From Bacteroidales bacterium (GTDB taxonomy: Bacteria; Bacteroidota; Bacteroidia; Bacteroidales; UBA7960), in NCBI GenBank assembly GCA_007125585.1, contig SLCY01000095.1, positions 1-54,701 of the forward strand: a stretch of DNA of 54,701 nucleotides, in the 5' to 3' direction. Shown in pieces: positions 7,963-17,189 of the stretch (position 1 is the stretch's first letter; the number at the start of each line of letters is the position of its first letter). A program made the translations under genes and the position numbers. A model generated the notes under the pieces. That model did no database searches, had not been told where the DNA came from, and saw nothing but the letters and a program-made list of their open reading frames with translations.

Positions 7963-8838
7963 ATGATCAAATCCATGACAGGCTATGGCAAGTCGCAATG
8001 CCAGCTTCCCGACATGTCGGTCAGCATTGAGGTGAAAAGCCTCAACGGCAAGACCCTTGATATCAATTTGAAGGTCCCTGGCCTTTTCAAGAGCAAGGAG
8101 CAGGAGATCCGTTCACTGATCGGACGGCATCTGTGCCGCGGGAAAACCGAGTTGAGCATTTCCGTTGACAGCGAGAGCAACGCAAACATGTATGCGTTGA
8201 ACCGGTCGCTGATGGATAAGTATTACGAAGAGCTCAAGGATTTTGCTGCCCGGGCGGGTGCTTCTGTATCAGACCATTTGATTCCCGCCATCCTTCGTCT
8301 TCCGGAGGTGGTACAGCAGGAGGAGCAAAGCCTTGGTGACAATGAGTGGGAAACACTGATGCAGGGGGTTATAGCGGCACTGCTGCAATGTGACGAACAT
8401 CGACTGTCGGAAGGCGCCCACCTGGAAAAGGACCTGAAGCTCCGTATTCACAACATCTCGGTGTTGCTGGATGCCCTTCCGGCCCTGGAGAAAACGCGTA
8501 TCGAATCCCTCAGGGAAAGGTTGCTGAAAAGCCTGGAGTCATTGAAAGACCTTCCCTCGCCTGACCCGGGCCGCTTTGAGCAGGAGATGCTATACTACCT
8601 TGAGAAGCTCGACCTTACAGAAGAGGTTGTACGGTTAAGGAAACACCTGGCCTACTTCACAGATACAATGTCGGAAACTATATCCGGCGGCAAAAAGCTG
8701 GGTTTTATCTCCCAGGAGATCGGCCGTGAGATCAACACCATTGGCAGCAAAGCCAATGATGCTGAAATACAGAAAGTGGTGGTTGAGATGAAGGACGAGC
8801 TTGAAAAGATCAAGGAACAATTGATGAATATTTTATGA
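7963..8838 (+). CDS. yicC: YicC/YloC-family endoribonuclease
   Basis: A 291-residue cytoplasmic protein of the YicC family, known as endoribonucleases acting on RNA turnover. The start MIKSMTGYGKSQ is diagnostic. The C-terminal DUF1732 block contains EEVVRLRKHL, SGGKKLGFISQEIGREINTIGSKAND and a final helical stretch. Full length for the family. It is followed by gmk with only one base between stop and ATG, so the two are co-transcribed and probably translationally coupled. This yicC-gmk order is common in bacteria. Confidence 0.95.
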   Translation: MIKSMTGYGKSQCQLPDMSVSIEVKSLNGKTLDINLKVPGLFKSKEQEIRSLIGRHLCRGKTELSISVDSESNANMYALNRSLMDKYYEELKDFAARAGASVSDHLIPAILRLPEVVQQEEQSLGDNEWETLMQGVIAALLQCDEHRLSEGAHLEKDLKLRIHNISVLLDALPALEKTRIESLRERLLKSLESLKDLPSPDPGRFEQEMLYYLEKLDLTEEVVRLRKHLAYFTDTMSETISGGKKLGFISQEIGREINTIGSKANDAEIQKVVVEMKDELEKIKEQLMNIL

Positions 8839-8839
8839 T

Positions 8840-9412
8840 ATGCAAGGTGGCAAACTGGTGATCTTCTCTGCTCCTTCGGGTGCCGGAAAGACAAGTCTTG
8901 TAAAAGGGGTGCTTCAGCACATACCGCAACTGGCTTTTTCTGTTTCGGCATGCAGCCGCCCCATGAGGCCGGGCGAAAAAGATGGCGTGGATTACCATTT
9001 TCTTTCACCGGAAGCCTTTCGCCGGAAAATTCACGAAGGTGCCTTCCTTGAATGGGAGGAGGTTTATCCCGGGAGCTATTACGGTACACTCTGCAGCGAA
9101 GTGGAAAAAATATGGCAACAGGGGAAACACGTGGTCTTCGATGTGGATGTGGCCGGTGGACTGAACATCAAAGGACAGTTCCCGCAACGCTCTCTGGCTG
9201 TTTTTGTGAAACCCCCTTCGCTGAAGGCGTTAAAGGAACGGCTGGTCAACAGGAAAACCGAAACGGAGGAGAGCCTCGCCAAAAGACTGGGAAAAGCAGA
9301 ACAGGAACTTTCATATGCCAGGCTTTTTGACCATGTTGTTATAAACGACAAGCTGGACAGGGCCATCCGGGAAGCAACAGAAAAAGTTCACCATTTTCTT
9401 GGGTCGAATTGA
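8840..9412 (+). CDS. gmk: Guanylate kinase
   Basis: Phosphorylates GMP to GDP with ATP in purine nucleotide synthesis. The 190-residue product carries the P-loop SAPSGAGKTS (residues 10-19), the GMP-binding CSRPMRPGEKDGVDYHF segment, EWEEVYPGSYYGT, and VFDVDVAGGLNIK. It ends with the expected FDHVVINDKLDRA. Full length. It begins one base after the yicC stop. About 145 apparently non-coding bases separate it from nadD. Confidence 0.97.
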   Translation: MQGGKLVIFSAPSGAGKTSLVKGVLQHIPQLAFSVSACSRPMRPGEKDGVDYHFLSPEAFRRKIHEGAFLEWEEVYPGSYYGTLCSEVEKIWQQGKHVVFDVDVAGGLNIKGQFPQRSLAVFVKPPSLKALKERLVNRKTETEESLAKRLGKAEQELSYARLFDHVVINDKLDRAIREATEKVHHFLGSN

Positions 9413-9557
9413 CCGCAGACCAGCATTGTGTAATGCGGATGAAAGGGAACCCCGCACAGACTGTTCCACGAAAAGTTGTGCGCCACTGACCCGAACGCCG
9501 AACGCCAGGGGCCACTTCCATGCACGAAAATCTGTAAAGGACAATAATCCGTCAATC

Positions 9558-10163
9558 ATGAACCATCCAGATCAAAAAGTTACCGGATTGCTTTTTGGGT
9601 CTTTCAATCCGGTACACACGGGGCACCTTATCATCGCCAATCATTTTGTGCAGTATACCCGTATTGAGGAAGTGTGGTTTGTCCTGTCGCCACAAAACCC
9701 ATTCAAAACCGATCAAAGGATGCTGGGTGAAAAACAGCGGCTCGAACTGCTCGAACTGGCCATTGAAGAAAACCCTGCCTTTATTGCCTGCGACATTGAA
9801 CTTAAAATGAAGACGCCTTCCTATAGCATCCACACCATAAAAACATTGCAGCAAAAGCATCCCGGCAGGCAATTTGTATTGCTTATTGGCTCTGACAACC
9901 TTGAGGCATTTGATCGATGGAAGGACCATGAAGAGATCCTGGCACTGGTCAAGGTATATGTGTACCCCAGGTCGGAACAACCGGCATCACGCATCCTCTC
10001 CCACCCCAACGTGTCGCTGGTTCATGCACCACTCCTGGAAATATCCTCTGCAAAAATCAGGGAAGCACTCACACAGGGTAAATGTCCCCGTTACCTTCTG
10101 CCCGACAAAGTGTTGCGCCGTATTGAGGCAAGAAAACACTTTCAATCACGCGGCCAGTGCTGA
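9558..10163 (+). CDS. nadD: Nicotinate-nucleotide adenylyltransferase
   Basis: Adenylates nicotinate mononucleotide to deamido-NAD in NAD biosynthesis. The 201-residue product has the nucleotidyltransferase signature GSFNPVHTGHL (HxGH at 20-23), SPQNPFK, LLIGSDNLEAFDRWKDHEEI, and the ISSAKIREAL motif near the C-terminus. The ATG at 9558 gives the family start; the reading frame is open further upstream, but that part has no family character. It lies downstream of gmk on the same strand and probably shares its transcript. Confidence 0.96.
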   Translation: MNHPDQKVTGLLFGSFNPVHTGHLIIANHFVQYTRIEEVWFVLSPQNPFKTDQRMLGEKQRLELLELAIEENPAFIACDIELKMKTPSYSIHTIKTLQQKHPGRQFVLLIGSDNLEAFDRWKDHEEILALVKVYVYPRSEQPASRILSHPNVSLVHAPLLEISSAKIREALTQGKCPRYLLPDKVLRRIEARKHFQSRGQC

Positions 10164-10310
10164 GCAACTGCGCTCCAAAGGGCAGCATCTCCATAATCCT
10201 TGAGCGGTTAAACCCGCATGGGTTTCGGATGCACGGCTCATGCATGGTACGAAAACCCATTTCAGGGGGTGGCAAACCTTGCAGTGCTGGCAGTGGGGGG
10301 ATACAGCTTA

Positions 10311-11630
10311 TTATTCCTGGAATGCCTTTTTGAAGTCCTCGACACAGTCCAGCTTTTCCCATGCAAAATATTCCACCTCTTTGAAATGGCGGACTTTGCC
10401 GTCTATGGTCTTCTCAATGGTGGTTTTGTCCTGATAATTCACCTCAACCTCCTCTTTGAATGGTGTGCGTCCAAAATGCCCATAAGTGGTGGTTCTTAGG
10501 AATACAGGGTTCTGCAATCCGAATTTTTTGATGATGTCGTAGGGCCGCAGGTCGCATACTTCCCTGATCTTTTTTGCTATTTCCCCGTCGCTGAGTTTGA
10601 CTTTTGCGGTGCCATAGGTGTTCACATACACACCAACAGGTTCCGGTATACCGATAGCGTAGGCCAGCTGCACCAGGATTTCGTCGGCAATGCCGGCGGC
10701 CACCAGGTTCTTGGCGATGTGGCGCGCAGCATAGGCCGCCGACCGATCCACCTTGCTCGCATCCTTGCCGGAGAAAGCACCTCCGCCGTGGGCACCTTTG
10801 CCGCCATAGGTGTCGACGATGATCTTCCTGCCGGTCAATCCGGTATCGCCGTGCGGACCACCAATCACAAACTTGCCGGTAGGATTTACCAACAAATCGT
10901 AGCCATTGGCAAAAAGATGAGCCAACCGGTCGGGCAAGACCCGGATAGCCCGCGGTATCAGGATTTTTTCAATGTCGTTACGGATCTGCTGCTGCATCGC
11001 GGCTTCAGCTTTAGCAAATGCCCCGGGCGTGCCATTACGGGGCTTTACGAACTCATCATGCTGGGTACTTATCACAATGTTGTCGATGCACACCGGCTGG
11101 TTGTTTTCATCATAGCTGACGGTGACCTGTGATTTACTGTCAGGACGTAAATAGCGCATGTACACAGCCTCTTTGCGGATGGATGCCAGTTCCTGCAACA
11201 ATATATGCGCCAGTTCAATGGCCAGGGGCATGTAATCGTCGGTTTCCCTCGAAGCATAGCCAAACATCATCCCCTGGTCTCCGGCGCCCTGATCTTCTTC
11301 CTTGCCGCGAACCACCCCCTGATAGATATCCGGCGACTGTTCATGAATGGCAGAGATCACACCGCAAGACTCCGCTTCAAACTTATAAGCAGAACAGGTG
11401 TATCCTATATCGGTCAATACTTTTCTGACTGTGTGCTGGATATCCACCCAGCCCTTGGTCCGCACCTCACCGCTTACGACCACAAGGCCAGTGGTCACCA
11501 GGGTTTCACAGGCAACCTTTGAGTCCGGATCCTGCCGCAAAAATTCATCCAGTAAAGCATCTGAGATTTGATCGGCTATCTTGTCAGGATGTCCCTCTGA
11601 CACAGACTCGGAAGTGAATAAATAACCCAT
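10311..11630 (-). CDS. metK: S-adenosylmethionine synthetase
   Basis: Makes S-adenosylmethionine from methionine and ATP. The 439-residue protein has [14 protein letters not shown] (ATP site, H14), the loop motif [12 protein letters not shown] (115-126), [20 protein letters not shown] (P-loop-like) and the usual C-terminal domain. It is slightly longer than the E. coli enzyme, as is normal in Bacteroidota. It follows gldA by 60 bases, but a TACCTTTG box in that gap suggests its own promoter. The gap is too short for a SAM riboswitch. Confidence 0.97.
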   Translation of the reverse strand: MGYLFTSESVSEGHPDKIADQISDALLDEFLRQDPDSKVACETLVTTGLVVVSGEVRTKGWVDIQHTVRKVLTDIGYTCSAYKFEAESCGVISAIHEQSPDIYQGVVRGKEEDQGAGDQGMMFGYASRETDDYMPLAIELAHILLQELASIRKEAVYMRYLRPDSKSQVTVSYDENNQPVCIDNIVISTQHDEFVKPRNGTPGAFAKAEAAMQQQIRNDIEKILIPRAIRVLPDRLAHLFANGYDLLVNPTGKFVIGGPHGDTGLTGRKIIVDTYGGKGAHGGGAFSGKDASKVDRSAAYAARHIAKNLVAAGIADEILVQLAYAIGIPEPVGVYVNTYGTAKVKLSDGEIAKKIREVCDLRPYDIIKKFGLQNPVFLRTTTYGHFGRTPFKEEVEVNYQDKTTIEKTIDGKVRHFKEVEYFAWEKLDCVEDFKKAFQE

Positions 11631-11674
11631 TGCTGTTGAATGTTGACTTAAAACATGTTTTTTCTGAAGATGCG

Positions 11675-11682
11675 CAAAGGTA
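11675..11682 (-). promoter_or_regulatory. -7 promoter box of metK
   Basis: TACCTTTG on the minus strand, about 45 bases upstream of the metK ATG, immediately after the gldA stop codon. No clear -33 TTTG. Confidence 0.55.
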
Positions 11683-11690
11683 AGGATTTA

Positions 11691-12620
11691 TTAAATATCT
11701 CCCGTCTCCGGCTTTATGGTGATCTGCCTGAAGACCTCTTCAAGGCTTTCTTCCTGCTGTTCAAGGGTGAGAAGGACACAATTGTTTTCGACTGCAAAGC
11801 GGAAAATGTCAGGCCGTATGTCACGTGTCGTCCGGGTAAATATCCTGTAGCCGGCAGGGGGCTCTTTTACGACATCCAGGACCCCTTCTATCTCTTTTAT
11901 TCTTTCAGCATCCACCTCTTTGTCAAATTCTGCCCATATGATGCGGCTGGCCTTGTTCAGCAGACGCACTTCGCTGGTGGGTGCATCGGCCATGATCCTG
12001 CCATGGCTGATGATCACCACCCGGTTGCATACCGCTTCCACCTCCTGCATGATATGTGTTGACAGGATCACGGTCTTTTTCTTGCCGATCTCCCTGATCA
12101 GCCGACGCATCTCTGTCAGCTGGTTGGGATCAAGTCCGGAGGTCGGTTCATCCAGAATAAGTACTTTGGGGTCATGGATCAGCGCCTGGGCCAGTCCGAC
12201 ACGCTGCCGGTACCCCCTCGACAGGGTGCCGATGGTTTTCCTGTATTCCGGTGTCAGTCCTGTAAGTTCTATCATCTCCTCAACCCTCATTTTGCGTTTG
12301 CGTCCGAGGCCATAAACCCCTGCAACAAACCCAAGGTACTCTTCCACATACATGTCTGCATACAGGGGATTGTTCTCCGGAAGATAACCCACCTGCCTTT
12401 TCACTTTCAGTGGATGGGTGTTGACATCATGGCCGCAAACGCTCACCTTGCCTGAGCTTTGTGGCAAATAGCAGGCAATGATCTTCATCATGGTGGATTT
12501 ACCGGCCCCGTTGGGACCCAGGAAAGCCACCACCTCTCCTTCCCTGACCTGAAACGACACCTCGTCCAGGGCCTTCTGCCGTCCATAATACCTGGTTACA
12601 TTTTCCGCCTTTACTGACAT
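11691..12620 (-). CDS. gldA: ABC transporter ATPase, GldA-like
   Basis: A 309-residue ATP-binding subunit. Walker A is GPNGAGKST (35-43), the signature is LSRGYRQRV (133-141), Walker B is VLILDEPTSGLDP (153-165), and the switch His is in LSTHIMQE. The segments GYLPENNPLYADMYVEEYL and LTGLTPEYRKTIGTLSRGYRQRVGLAQALIHDPKVLILDEP read like GldA, the ATPase of the GldA-GldF-GldG complex tied to gliding in Bacteroidota. In non-gliding members the same complex is present with unknown cargo. No gldF or gldG permease lies beside it here, so the assignment rests on sequence resemblance alone. Confidence 0.8.
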   Translation of the reverse strand: MSVKAENVTRYYGRQKALDEVSFQVREGEVVAFLGPNGAGKSTMMKIIACYLPQSSGKVSVCGHDVNTHPLKVKRQVGYLPENNPLYADMYVEEYLGFVAGVYGLGRKRKMRVEEMIELTGLTPEYRKTIGTLSRGYRQRVGLAQALIHDPKVLILDEPTSGLDPNQLTEMRRLIREIGKKKTVILSTHIMQEVEAVCNRVVIISHGRIMADAPTSEVRLLNKASRIIWAEFDKEVDAERIKEIEGVLDVVKEPPAGYRIFTRTTRDIRPDIFRFAVENNCVLLTLEQQEESLEEVFRQITIKPETGDI

Positions 12621-12784
12621 GTCAGGTTGTGATTTTATGCGAATTTAGTAATTTTATCGGTGCTAACAGGTGGATGTGTTGCCGGGTTTACAGCAATTCA
12701 CTTCATATAACGGTCCTTATCCATCATCACCGACCCGATAATAAACAATGGGACCAGGTCAGAAAAGCCCATAGAAACGATACA

Positions 12785-13708
12785 ATGGTTGGAACTGTAA
12801 CAAGATCGACCGGCAGCTGGTACCGGGTATTGACAGCGGAGGGAAGAAGCGTTGAATGCAGGCTGCGCGGCAAGCTGAAGATCGCCGGGTCGAAGGCGAC
12901 CAACCCTGTTGCTGTGGGCGACAAAGTTGTTTTTCAGATGGAAGATGGTGCCTCAACAGGTGTCATCGAAGAGATCCTCGACCGTTCAAACTACATCATC
13001 CGGAAGGCCACAAGGCTGTCGAGACAGACCCATGTAATCGCCGCCAATATTGATCAGGCAGTGATTATTGTTACCCTGGCCTATCCCAGGACATCAACAG
13101 GCTTCATTGAGCGTTTTCTTGTCACCTGCGAGGCCTACAGCATCCCCCCTGCCATTGTGTTCAACAAATACGACCTGCTGACAACGGCGGCAGACAAGGC
13201 CAGGCTTGACAAACTCACCGGTATCTATACAAATATCGGCTACCCGTGCCTTTCTGTATCGGCAACAGAGAATATACATGTTGACAGTTTCGACCGGTTG
13301 TTAAAAGACAAGGTATCGCTGCTGGCGGGTCACTCAGGCGTGGGCAAGTCGGCCCTGCTGAATGCCATTGAGCCGGGACTGAACCTCAAGGTGCAACCGC
13401 TATCCAAAGTCCACAAAAAGGGAAAGCACACCACCACTTTTGCAGAGATGTTCAGGTTGTCGAACGGAGGTTTTATTATTGACACGCCCGGGATCAAAGA
13501 GTTTGGGCTGGTAGATTTTGAAGCCTGGGAGCTGTGCCACTACTTTCCCGAGATGCGTAAGTTCTTTAACCTCTGCCGGTACGATAACTGCACACATTAT
13601 AACGAGCCGGGCTGTCGCGTGCAGGAAGCGGTAAGCACAGGGGACATCAGTATACAACGGTACGAAAACTACCTGAATATGCTGCTTGGCGAAGATACGC
13701 GAAGATAA
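12785..13708 (+). CDS. rsgA: Ribosome small-subunit maturation GTPase RsgA
   Basis: A circularly permuted GTPase that checks late 30S assembly. The 307-residue product has an N-terminal OB domain, then G4 NKYD (127-130), G1 GHSGVGKS (182-189), and G3 DTPG (233-236). The C-terminal zinc knuckle has C264, C269, H271 and C277. The order G4-G1-G3 is the hallmark of the permuted family. The ATG at 12785 gives MVGTVTRSTGSWYRV, matching the family; the frame stays open upstream without conserved sequence. It is divergent from gldA and is followed by dtd on the same strand. Confidence 0.96.
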   Translation: MVGTVTRSTGSWYRVLTAEGRSVECRLRGKLKIAGSKATNPVAVGDKVVFQMEDGASTGVIEEILDRSNYIIRKATRLSRQTHVIAANIDQAVIIVTLAYPRTSTGFIERFLVTCEAYSIPPAIVFNKYDLLTTAADKARLDKLTGIYTNIGYPCLSVSATENIHVDSFDRLLKDKVSLLAGHSGVGKSALLNAIEPGLNLKVQPLSKVHKKGKHTTTFAEMFRLSNGGFIIDTPGIKEFGLVDFEAWELCHYFPEMRKFFNLCRYDNCTHYNEPGCRVQEAVSTGDISIQRYENYLNMLLGEDTRR

Positions 13709-13745
13709 AGGAGACCAAATGTTATACTGTAAACGATAAACGCTT

Positions 13746-14198
13746 ATGAGGGTAGTGATTCAAAAAGTGGAAAAAGCGCAGGTGATGGTCGAGGGGAAAG
13801 AGCATGCATCTGTAGGACGGGGGCTGCTTGTTTTCCTGGGTGTGGAGAGTGCCGACACCACCGAGGACATAGACTGGTTGGCAGGGAAGATTTCCAGGTT
13901 AAGGGTGTTCAATGACGAACAGAGGGTGATGAACCTTTCTGTTCAGGATGTGGACGGGGAAATATTGGTCATCAGTCAATTCACCCTGCATGCGAGCACC
14001 AAAAAAGGGAACCGGCCATCGTACATCCGCTCGGCAAAACCTGATCACGCCATTCCTATGTATGAGGCATTTGTCAACAAGCTCAGGGAAGAAAGCGGCT
14101 GTGGTGTCTGCTCCGGCGAGTTTGGTGCCTATATGAGGGTGTCACTTGTCAATGACGGCCCTGTAACCATCAGCATTGACAGCAAGAACAAAGAATAG
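13746..14198 (+). CDS. dtd: D-aminoacyl-tRNA deacylase
   Basis: Removes D-amino acids mischarged on tRNA. The 150-residue protein has MRVVIQKVEKAQV at the start, the motif SQFTLHA, GNRPSY, and NDGPVTISID carrying the Gly-Pro pair that enforces chirality. Full length. It follows rsgA by 37 bases and converges on fabH with an 8-base gap, so there is no room for a separate terminator outside the genes. Confidence 0.96.
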   Translation: MRVVIQKVEKAQVMVEGKEHASVGRGLLVFLGVESADTTEDIDWLAGKISRLRVFNDEQRVMNLSVQDVDGEILVISQFTLHASTKKGNRPSYIRSAKPDHAIPMYEAFVNKLREESGCGVCSGEFGAYMRVSLVNDGPVTISIDSKNKE

Positions 14199-14206
14199 TC
14201 TTCGGC

Positions 14207-15196
14207 CTAATATGCCCATTTCAGCCAGACGGCGCCCCAGGTAAATCCGCCGCCGAAGGCGGTCAGAATGATATTATCCCCCTTCTGCAGCTGGCCTTCA
14301 TAATCCCACAAACACAAAGGGATCGTTGCATTTGTGGTATTGCCATACTTTTGGATGTTGACCATCACCTTCTCTTTTGGGATCTCCATACGATTTCCCG
14401 TGGCTTCAATGATCCGCAGGTTGGCCTGATGGGGGACCAGCCAGGCGATATCTTCCGTTTGCAGATTGTTAGCAGCCATCAGGTCCCGGGAAATGCCTGC
14501 CATCTTTGTCACAGCAAACTTAAAGACAGGCTGACCCTCCTGATATACGTAATGCTCGCGTGCATCAATGGTGTCATAAGAGGGGGGCCTCAATGAACCG
14601 CCTGCTTTCATATGCAGATGTACGTAACCGGATCCGTCGGTCGCAAACTGATGGTCAATGACCCCGACATCTTCCATGGTGGGTTCTAAAAGTACAGCAG
14701 AAGCCGCATCACCAAAGATGACACAGGTCTGGCGGTCGGAATAATCCACGATGGATGACATCTTATCGGCACCCACCACCACCACTTTTTTGTATTTTCC
14801 CCTTTCAACAAAGTTGGCGGCGGTTACCAGGGCATATATAAACCCTGAGCAAGCGGCATTCATATCATAGCTGAAAGCATTCTTTATCCCTGTCTTATGG
14901 CTGATCAGATTGGCCGTGGCAGGAAACTTCATATCAGGGGTTACGGTGGAACAGATCAGCAGGTCCACTTCATCCGGGCTGACACCCCGTTTGTCCAACA
15001 GTCCTTTTACCGCTTTGGCCCCCATATCGGACGTAGCCAGGCCATTCCCTTTCAATATCCTTCTCTCTTTGATACCGGTACGTGCAGATATCCACTCATC
15101 AGTGGTGTCAACCATCTGCTCAAGTTCCTGATTGGTCAGGACGTAGTCAGGCAGATCACCGTGCACAGCAGTGATGGCAGCTTTAAGTTTGGTCAT
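14207..15196 (-). CDS. fabH: 3-oxoacyl-ACP synthase III
   Basis: Starts fatty-acid synthesis by condensing an acyl-CoA with malonyl-ACP. The 329-residue thiolase-fold enzyme has the catalytic triad C116 (DMNAACSGF), H256 (LVPHQANLRI) and N286 (YGNTTNATIP), and the C-terminal GGGFTWGA. It is the last gene of the DUF177-rpmF-plsX-fabH operon, 30 bases behind plsX. Confidence 0.97.
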   Translation of the reverse strand: MTKLKAAITAVHGDLPDYVLTNQELEQMVDTTDEWISARTGIKERRILKGNGLATSDMGAKAVKGLLDKRGVSPDEVDLLICSTVTPDMKFPATANLISHKTGIKNAFSYDMNAACSGFIYALVTAANFVERGKYKKVVVVGADKMSSIVDYSDRQTCVIFGDAASAVLLEPTMEDVGVIDHQFATDGSGYVHLHMKAGGSLRPPSYDTIDAREHYVYQEGQPVFKFAVTKMAGISRDLMAANNLQTEDIAWLVPHQANLRIIEATGNRMEIPKEKVMVNIQKYGNTTNATIPLCLWDYEGQLQKGDNIILTAFGGGFTWGAVWLKWAY

Positions 15197-15226
15197 GTCA
15201 AAAACATTTAATAAAAGGGATGCAAA

Positions 15227-16204
15227 CTAATCTTCTTCACCGGGGAAATAACGACCCTTGCTGTACTGATCCATTGCGACACGTACCTGATCGGTAATTC
15301 CGGCTTCATAGACACTCTTTGAATGCAGGATCATATTTTTGAAGGCAAAATTGTTGGAGATGCCATGTCCGATCAATACGGTGGCATTGATGCCCAGAAT
15401 GGGGGTTCCCCCATATCTCTCATAATTAAAACGGGCAAAAAAATCATCGACAAGGCCCCTTTTGACCATCAGGTAAAACATGGCTTCCATGTTTTTCAAA
15501 ATGATATTTCCGGTAAACCCATCGCATACCACCACATCCACCTTGTCTTTAAAGAAATCACGGCCTTCTATGTTCCCGATGAAATGATAGTCGCTGTTGT
15601 CCTTCATCAGGCGATGGGCACTCTGGCAAAGCACATTACCCTTATCCTCCTCTTCACCGATATTGAGCAATCCGACTTTGGGTTTTTCGATGCCATATAC
15701 ATATTTGGCATAGATAGAGCCAAGCAGCCCGAACTGGTACATCACGTCGGGTTTGCTGTCGGGGTTTGTGCCCACATCGATAAGCACGCCCACACCGCCA
15801 TTTTCTTTGGGAATGATCGACGTGGTGGCAGGTCGGATGATGCCCTGTACGGCATTGACACTATAGATGGAACCCACCAGCATGGCACCGGTATTGCCGG
15901 CACTGGAAAAGGCGTCAATCTCTTTCTCCTTGAGCATCTTAAAGCCCATGGAAATACTGGAAGCGGGTTTATTTGAGAGTGCCCGGGTGGGAGACTCCCC
16001 CATCTCAATCACTTCAGGGGCATGCACAACATCAAACAGGCCAACGTCGGCCCCTTCCGCATCCAGATGGTCATGAATGACCTTTTCATTGCCGATCAAT
16101 ACGATACGGTCATGATCAGGCAGTTCTTTTCGGGCAAGCAAAGCACCCGAAACAGCCGCTTTCGGGGCAAAATCACCACCCATGACATCGAAACCAATAT
16201 TCAT
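15227..16204 (-). CDS. plsX: Phosphate acyltransferase PlsX
   Basis: Converts acyl-ACP to acyl-phosphate for phospholipid synthesis. The product of about 325 residues starts MNIGFDVMGGDFAPK, the family signature. It contains SSAGNTGAML and CDGFTGNI, both conserved. An in-frame ATG seven codons earlier (16225) exists, but the chosen start matches the family. It sits 45 bases behind rpmF and 30 bases ahead of fabH, in the widespread rpmF-plsX-fabH arrangement. Confidence 0.96.
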   Translation of the reverse strand: MNIGFDVMGGDFAPKAAVSGALLARKELPDHDRIVLIGNEKVIHDHLDAEGADVGLFDVVHAPEVIEMGESPTRALSNKPASSISMGFKMLKEKEIDAFSSAGNTGAMLVGSIYSVNAVQGIIRPATTSIIPKENGGVGVLIDVGTNPDSKPDVMYQFGLLGSIYAKYVYGIEKPKVGLLNIGEEEDKGNVLCQSAHRLMKDNSDYHFIGNIEGRDFFKDKVDVVVCDGFTGNIILKNMEAMFYLMVKRGLVDDFFARFNYERYGGTPILGINATVLIGHGISNNFAFKNMILHSKSVYEAGITDQVRVAMDQYSKGRYFPGEED

Positions 16205-16248
16205 GACATTTGTATTGTAGAACAAACCAGGAAACAGGCAGGTACGCG

Positions 16249-16434
16249 CTATACGGAGGAAGTTTTTTCAACGGCCATTTTGCCCCGGTAAAAACCGCAC
16301 TCAGGACAAACCCTGTGCATCAGCCTGGCCGCCCCACAGTTGGAACAGTTGGTCAGCGAAGGCTCAACAGCTTTATAGTGGGTACGCCTTTTGTCCCTCC
16401 GCGTCTTTGATATTTTACTCTTTGGATGTGCCAT
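16249..16434 (-). CDS. rpmF: 50S ribosomal protein L32
   Basis: A 61-residue large-subunit protein starting MAHPKSKISKTRRDKRRTHY. It has a zinc ribbon of four cysteines (C30, C33, C43, C46), so it is the zinc-binding form rather than the cysteine-free paralogue. It follows the DUF177 gene by 26 bases, the normal partner order. Confidence 0.98.
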   Translation of the reverse strand: MAHPKSKISKTRRDKRRTHYKAVEPSLTNCSNCGAARLMHRVCPECGFYRGKMAVEKTSSV

Positions 16435-16460
16435 AGCAATGGTGAATTATAAAAAAATAA

Positions 16461-17012
16461 TCAGTTGTCCTTGTCAAAACGAAGGCTTTTTAGTGCTTCA
16501 AAGGGTGATTCCCTGTTAGGGCCTGCAGAATCAGCCCGGCGATGACCCGGTGTATGTTCTTTTACCCGTTTCAGCATAACCTGGTCGCAACCGGAAGCAC
16601 CCGCTTCATCATCCGGATGCACCCGGCGCAGCGGTAGCATCAGGTGTAAAAACTCAAATACATATTGCGCCGTATCAAAATGGCTCTCGGTATGCGGGAT
16701 CACCAAAACATCTTCACTCTGCTCTTTAAAATCATCACCAAACTTCACATATATCCGCTGCTGATGATCCACGGGCTCATGATAACACCCCAGGCAACGA
16801 CCGCAAACAAGCTCTATCCATCCCCTGAACACAAAATCGAACACCAGCATATTGCTTTCTTTATCCAGGTTCAGGTCGAGATGGACAGATGCCCGCTCAA
16901 TCTCTGAGTGGTCAAAACAATCAAAAAAAGCAGGGCCAATATCAAATGGGAAGTGATGTCTTCCATTGGCAAGCCCTGTAAATCCTATTTTATATTGTTT
17001 CAATGCTTCCAA
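16461..17012 (-). CDS. DUF177/YceD-family protein
   Basis: A protein of about 183 residues in the DUF177 (YceD) family, linked to 23S rRNA processing or accumulation and usually encoded next to rpmF. It contains the conserved cysteine cluster C70-x2-C73-x2-C76 (LVCGRCLGCY) and VKFGDDF. No ATG is available at the N-terminus. The family-like sequence EALKQYKIGFTGL begins at a TTG (17012; a second TTG at 17003), so a UUG start is inferred. This is supported by a TATCTTTG promoter box only 25 bases upstream. The C-terminal tail is charged and poorly conserved. Confidence 0.85.
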   Translation of the reverse strand: MEALKQYKIGFTGLANGRHHFPFDIGPAFFDCFDHSEIERASVHLDLNLDKESNMLVFDFVFRGWIELVCGRCLGCYHEPVDHQQRIYVKFGDDFKEQSEDVLVIPHTESHFDTAQYVFEFLHLMLPLRRVHPDDEAGASGCDQVMLKRVKEHTPGHRRADSAGPNRESPFEALKSLRFDKDN

Positions 17013-17037
17013 GACGCAGGCCGATCTTTAAAGGGTG

Positions 17038-17045
17038 CAAAGATA
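17038..17045 (-). promoter_or_regulatory. -7 promoter box of the DUF177-rpmF-plsX-fabH operon
   Basis: TATCTTTG on the minus strand, 25 bases upstream of the UUG start. It matches TAnnTTTG exactly. The predicted mRNA start leaves a leader of about 20 nt. Confidence 0.7.
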
Positions 17046-17189
17046 AAACGAAAGTATGAAATAAAAAAGCTTTTAACCCAGATTGGTCTTTCGATCTTCG
17101 TGGTGAGCGATCAGAACATCTCTTTCAATGGTTTATTTGGGATGATGATACAAACACCGTAAGGTGATGGTATAATAACGGACATTGAT

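Noticed and set aside
10164-10310. Structured element between nadD and metK (stem ATGGGTTTCG/CGAAAACCCAT)
   Set aside because: Imperfect stem with a long loop and no T-run on either strand; not enough to call a terminator or RNA.
11631-11690. SAM riboswitch in front of metK
   Set aside because: The gap is only 60 bases, contains a promoter box and has no SAM aptamer-like stems.
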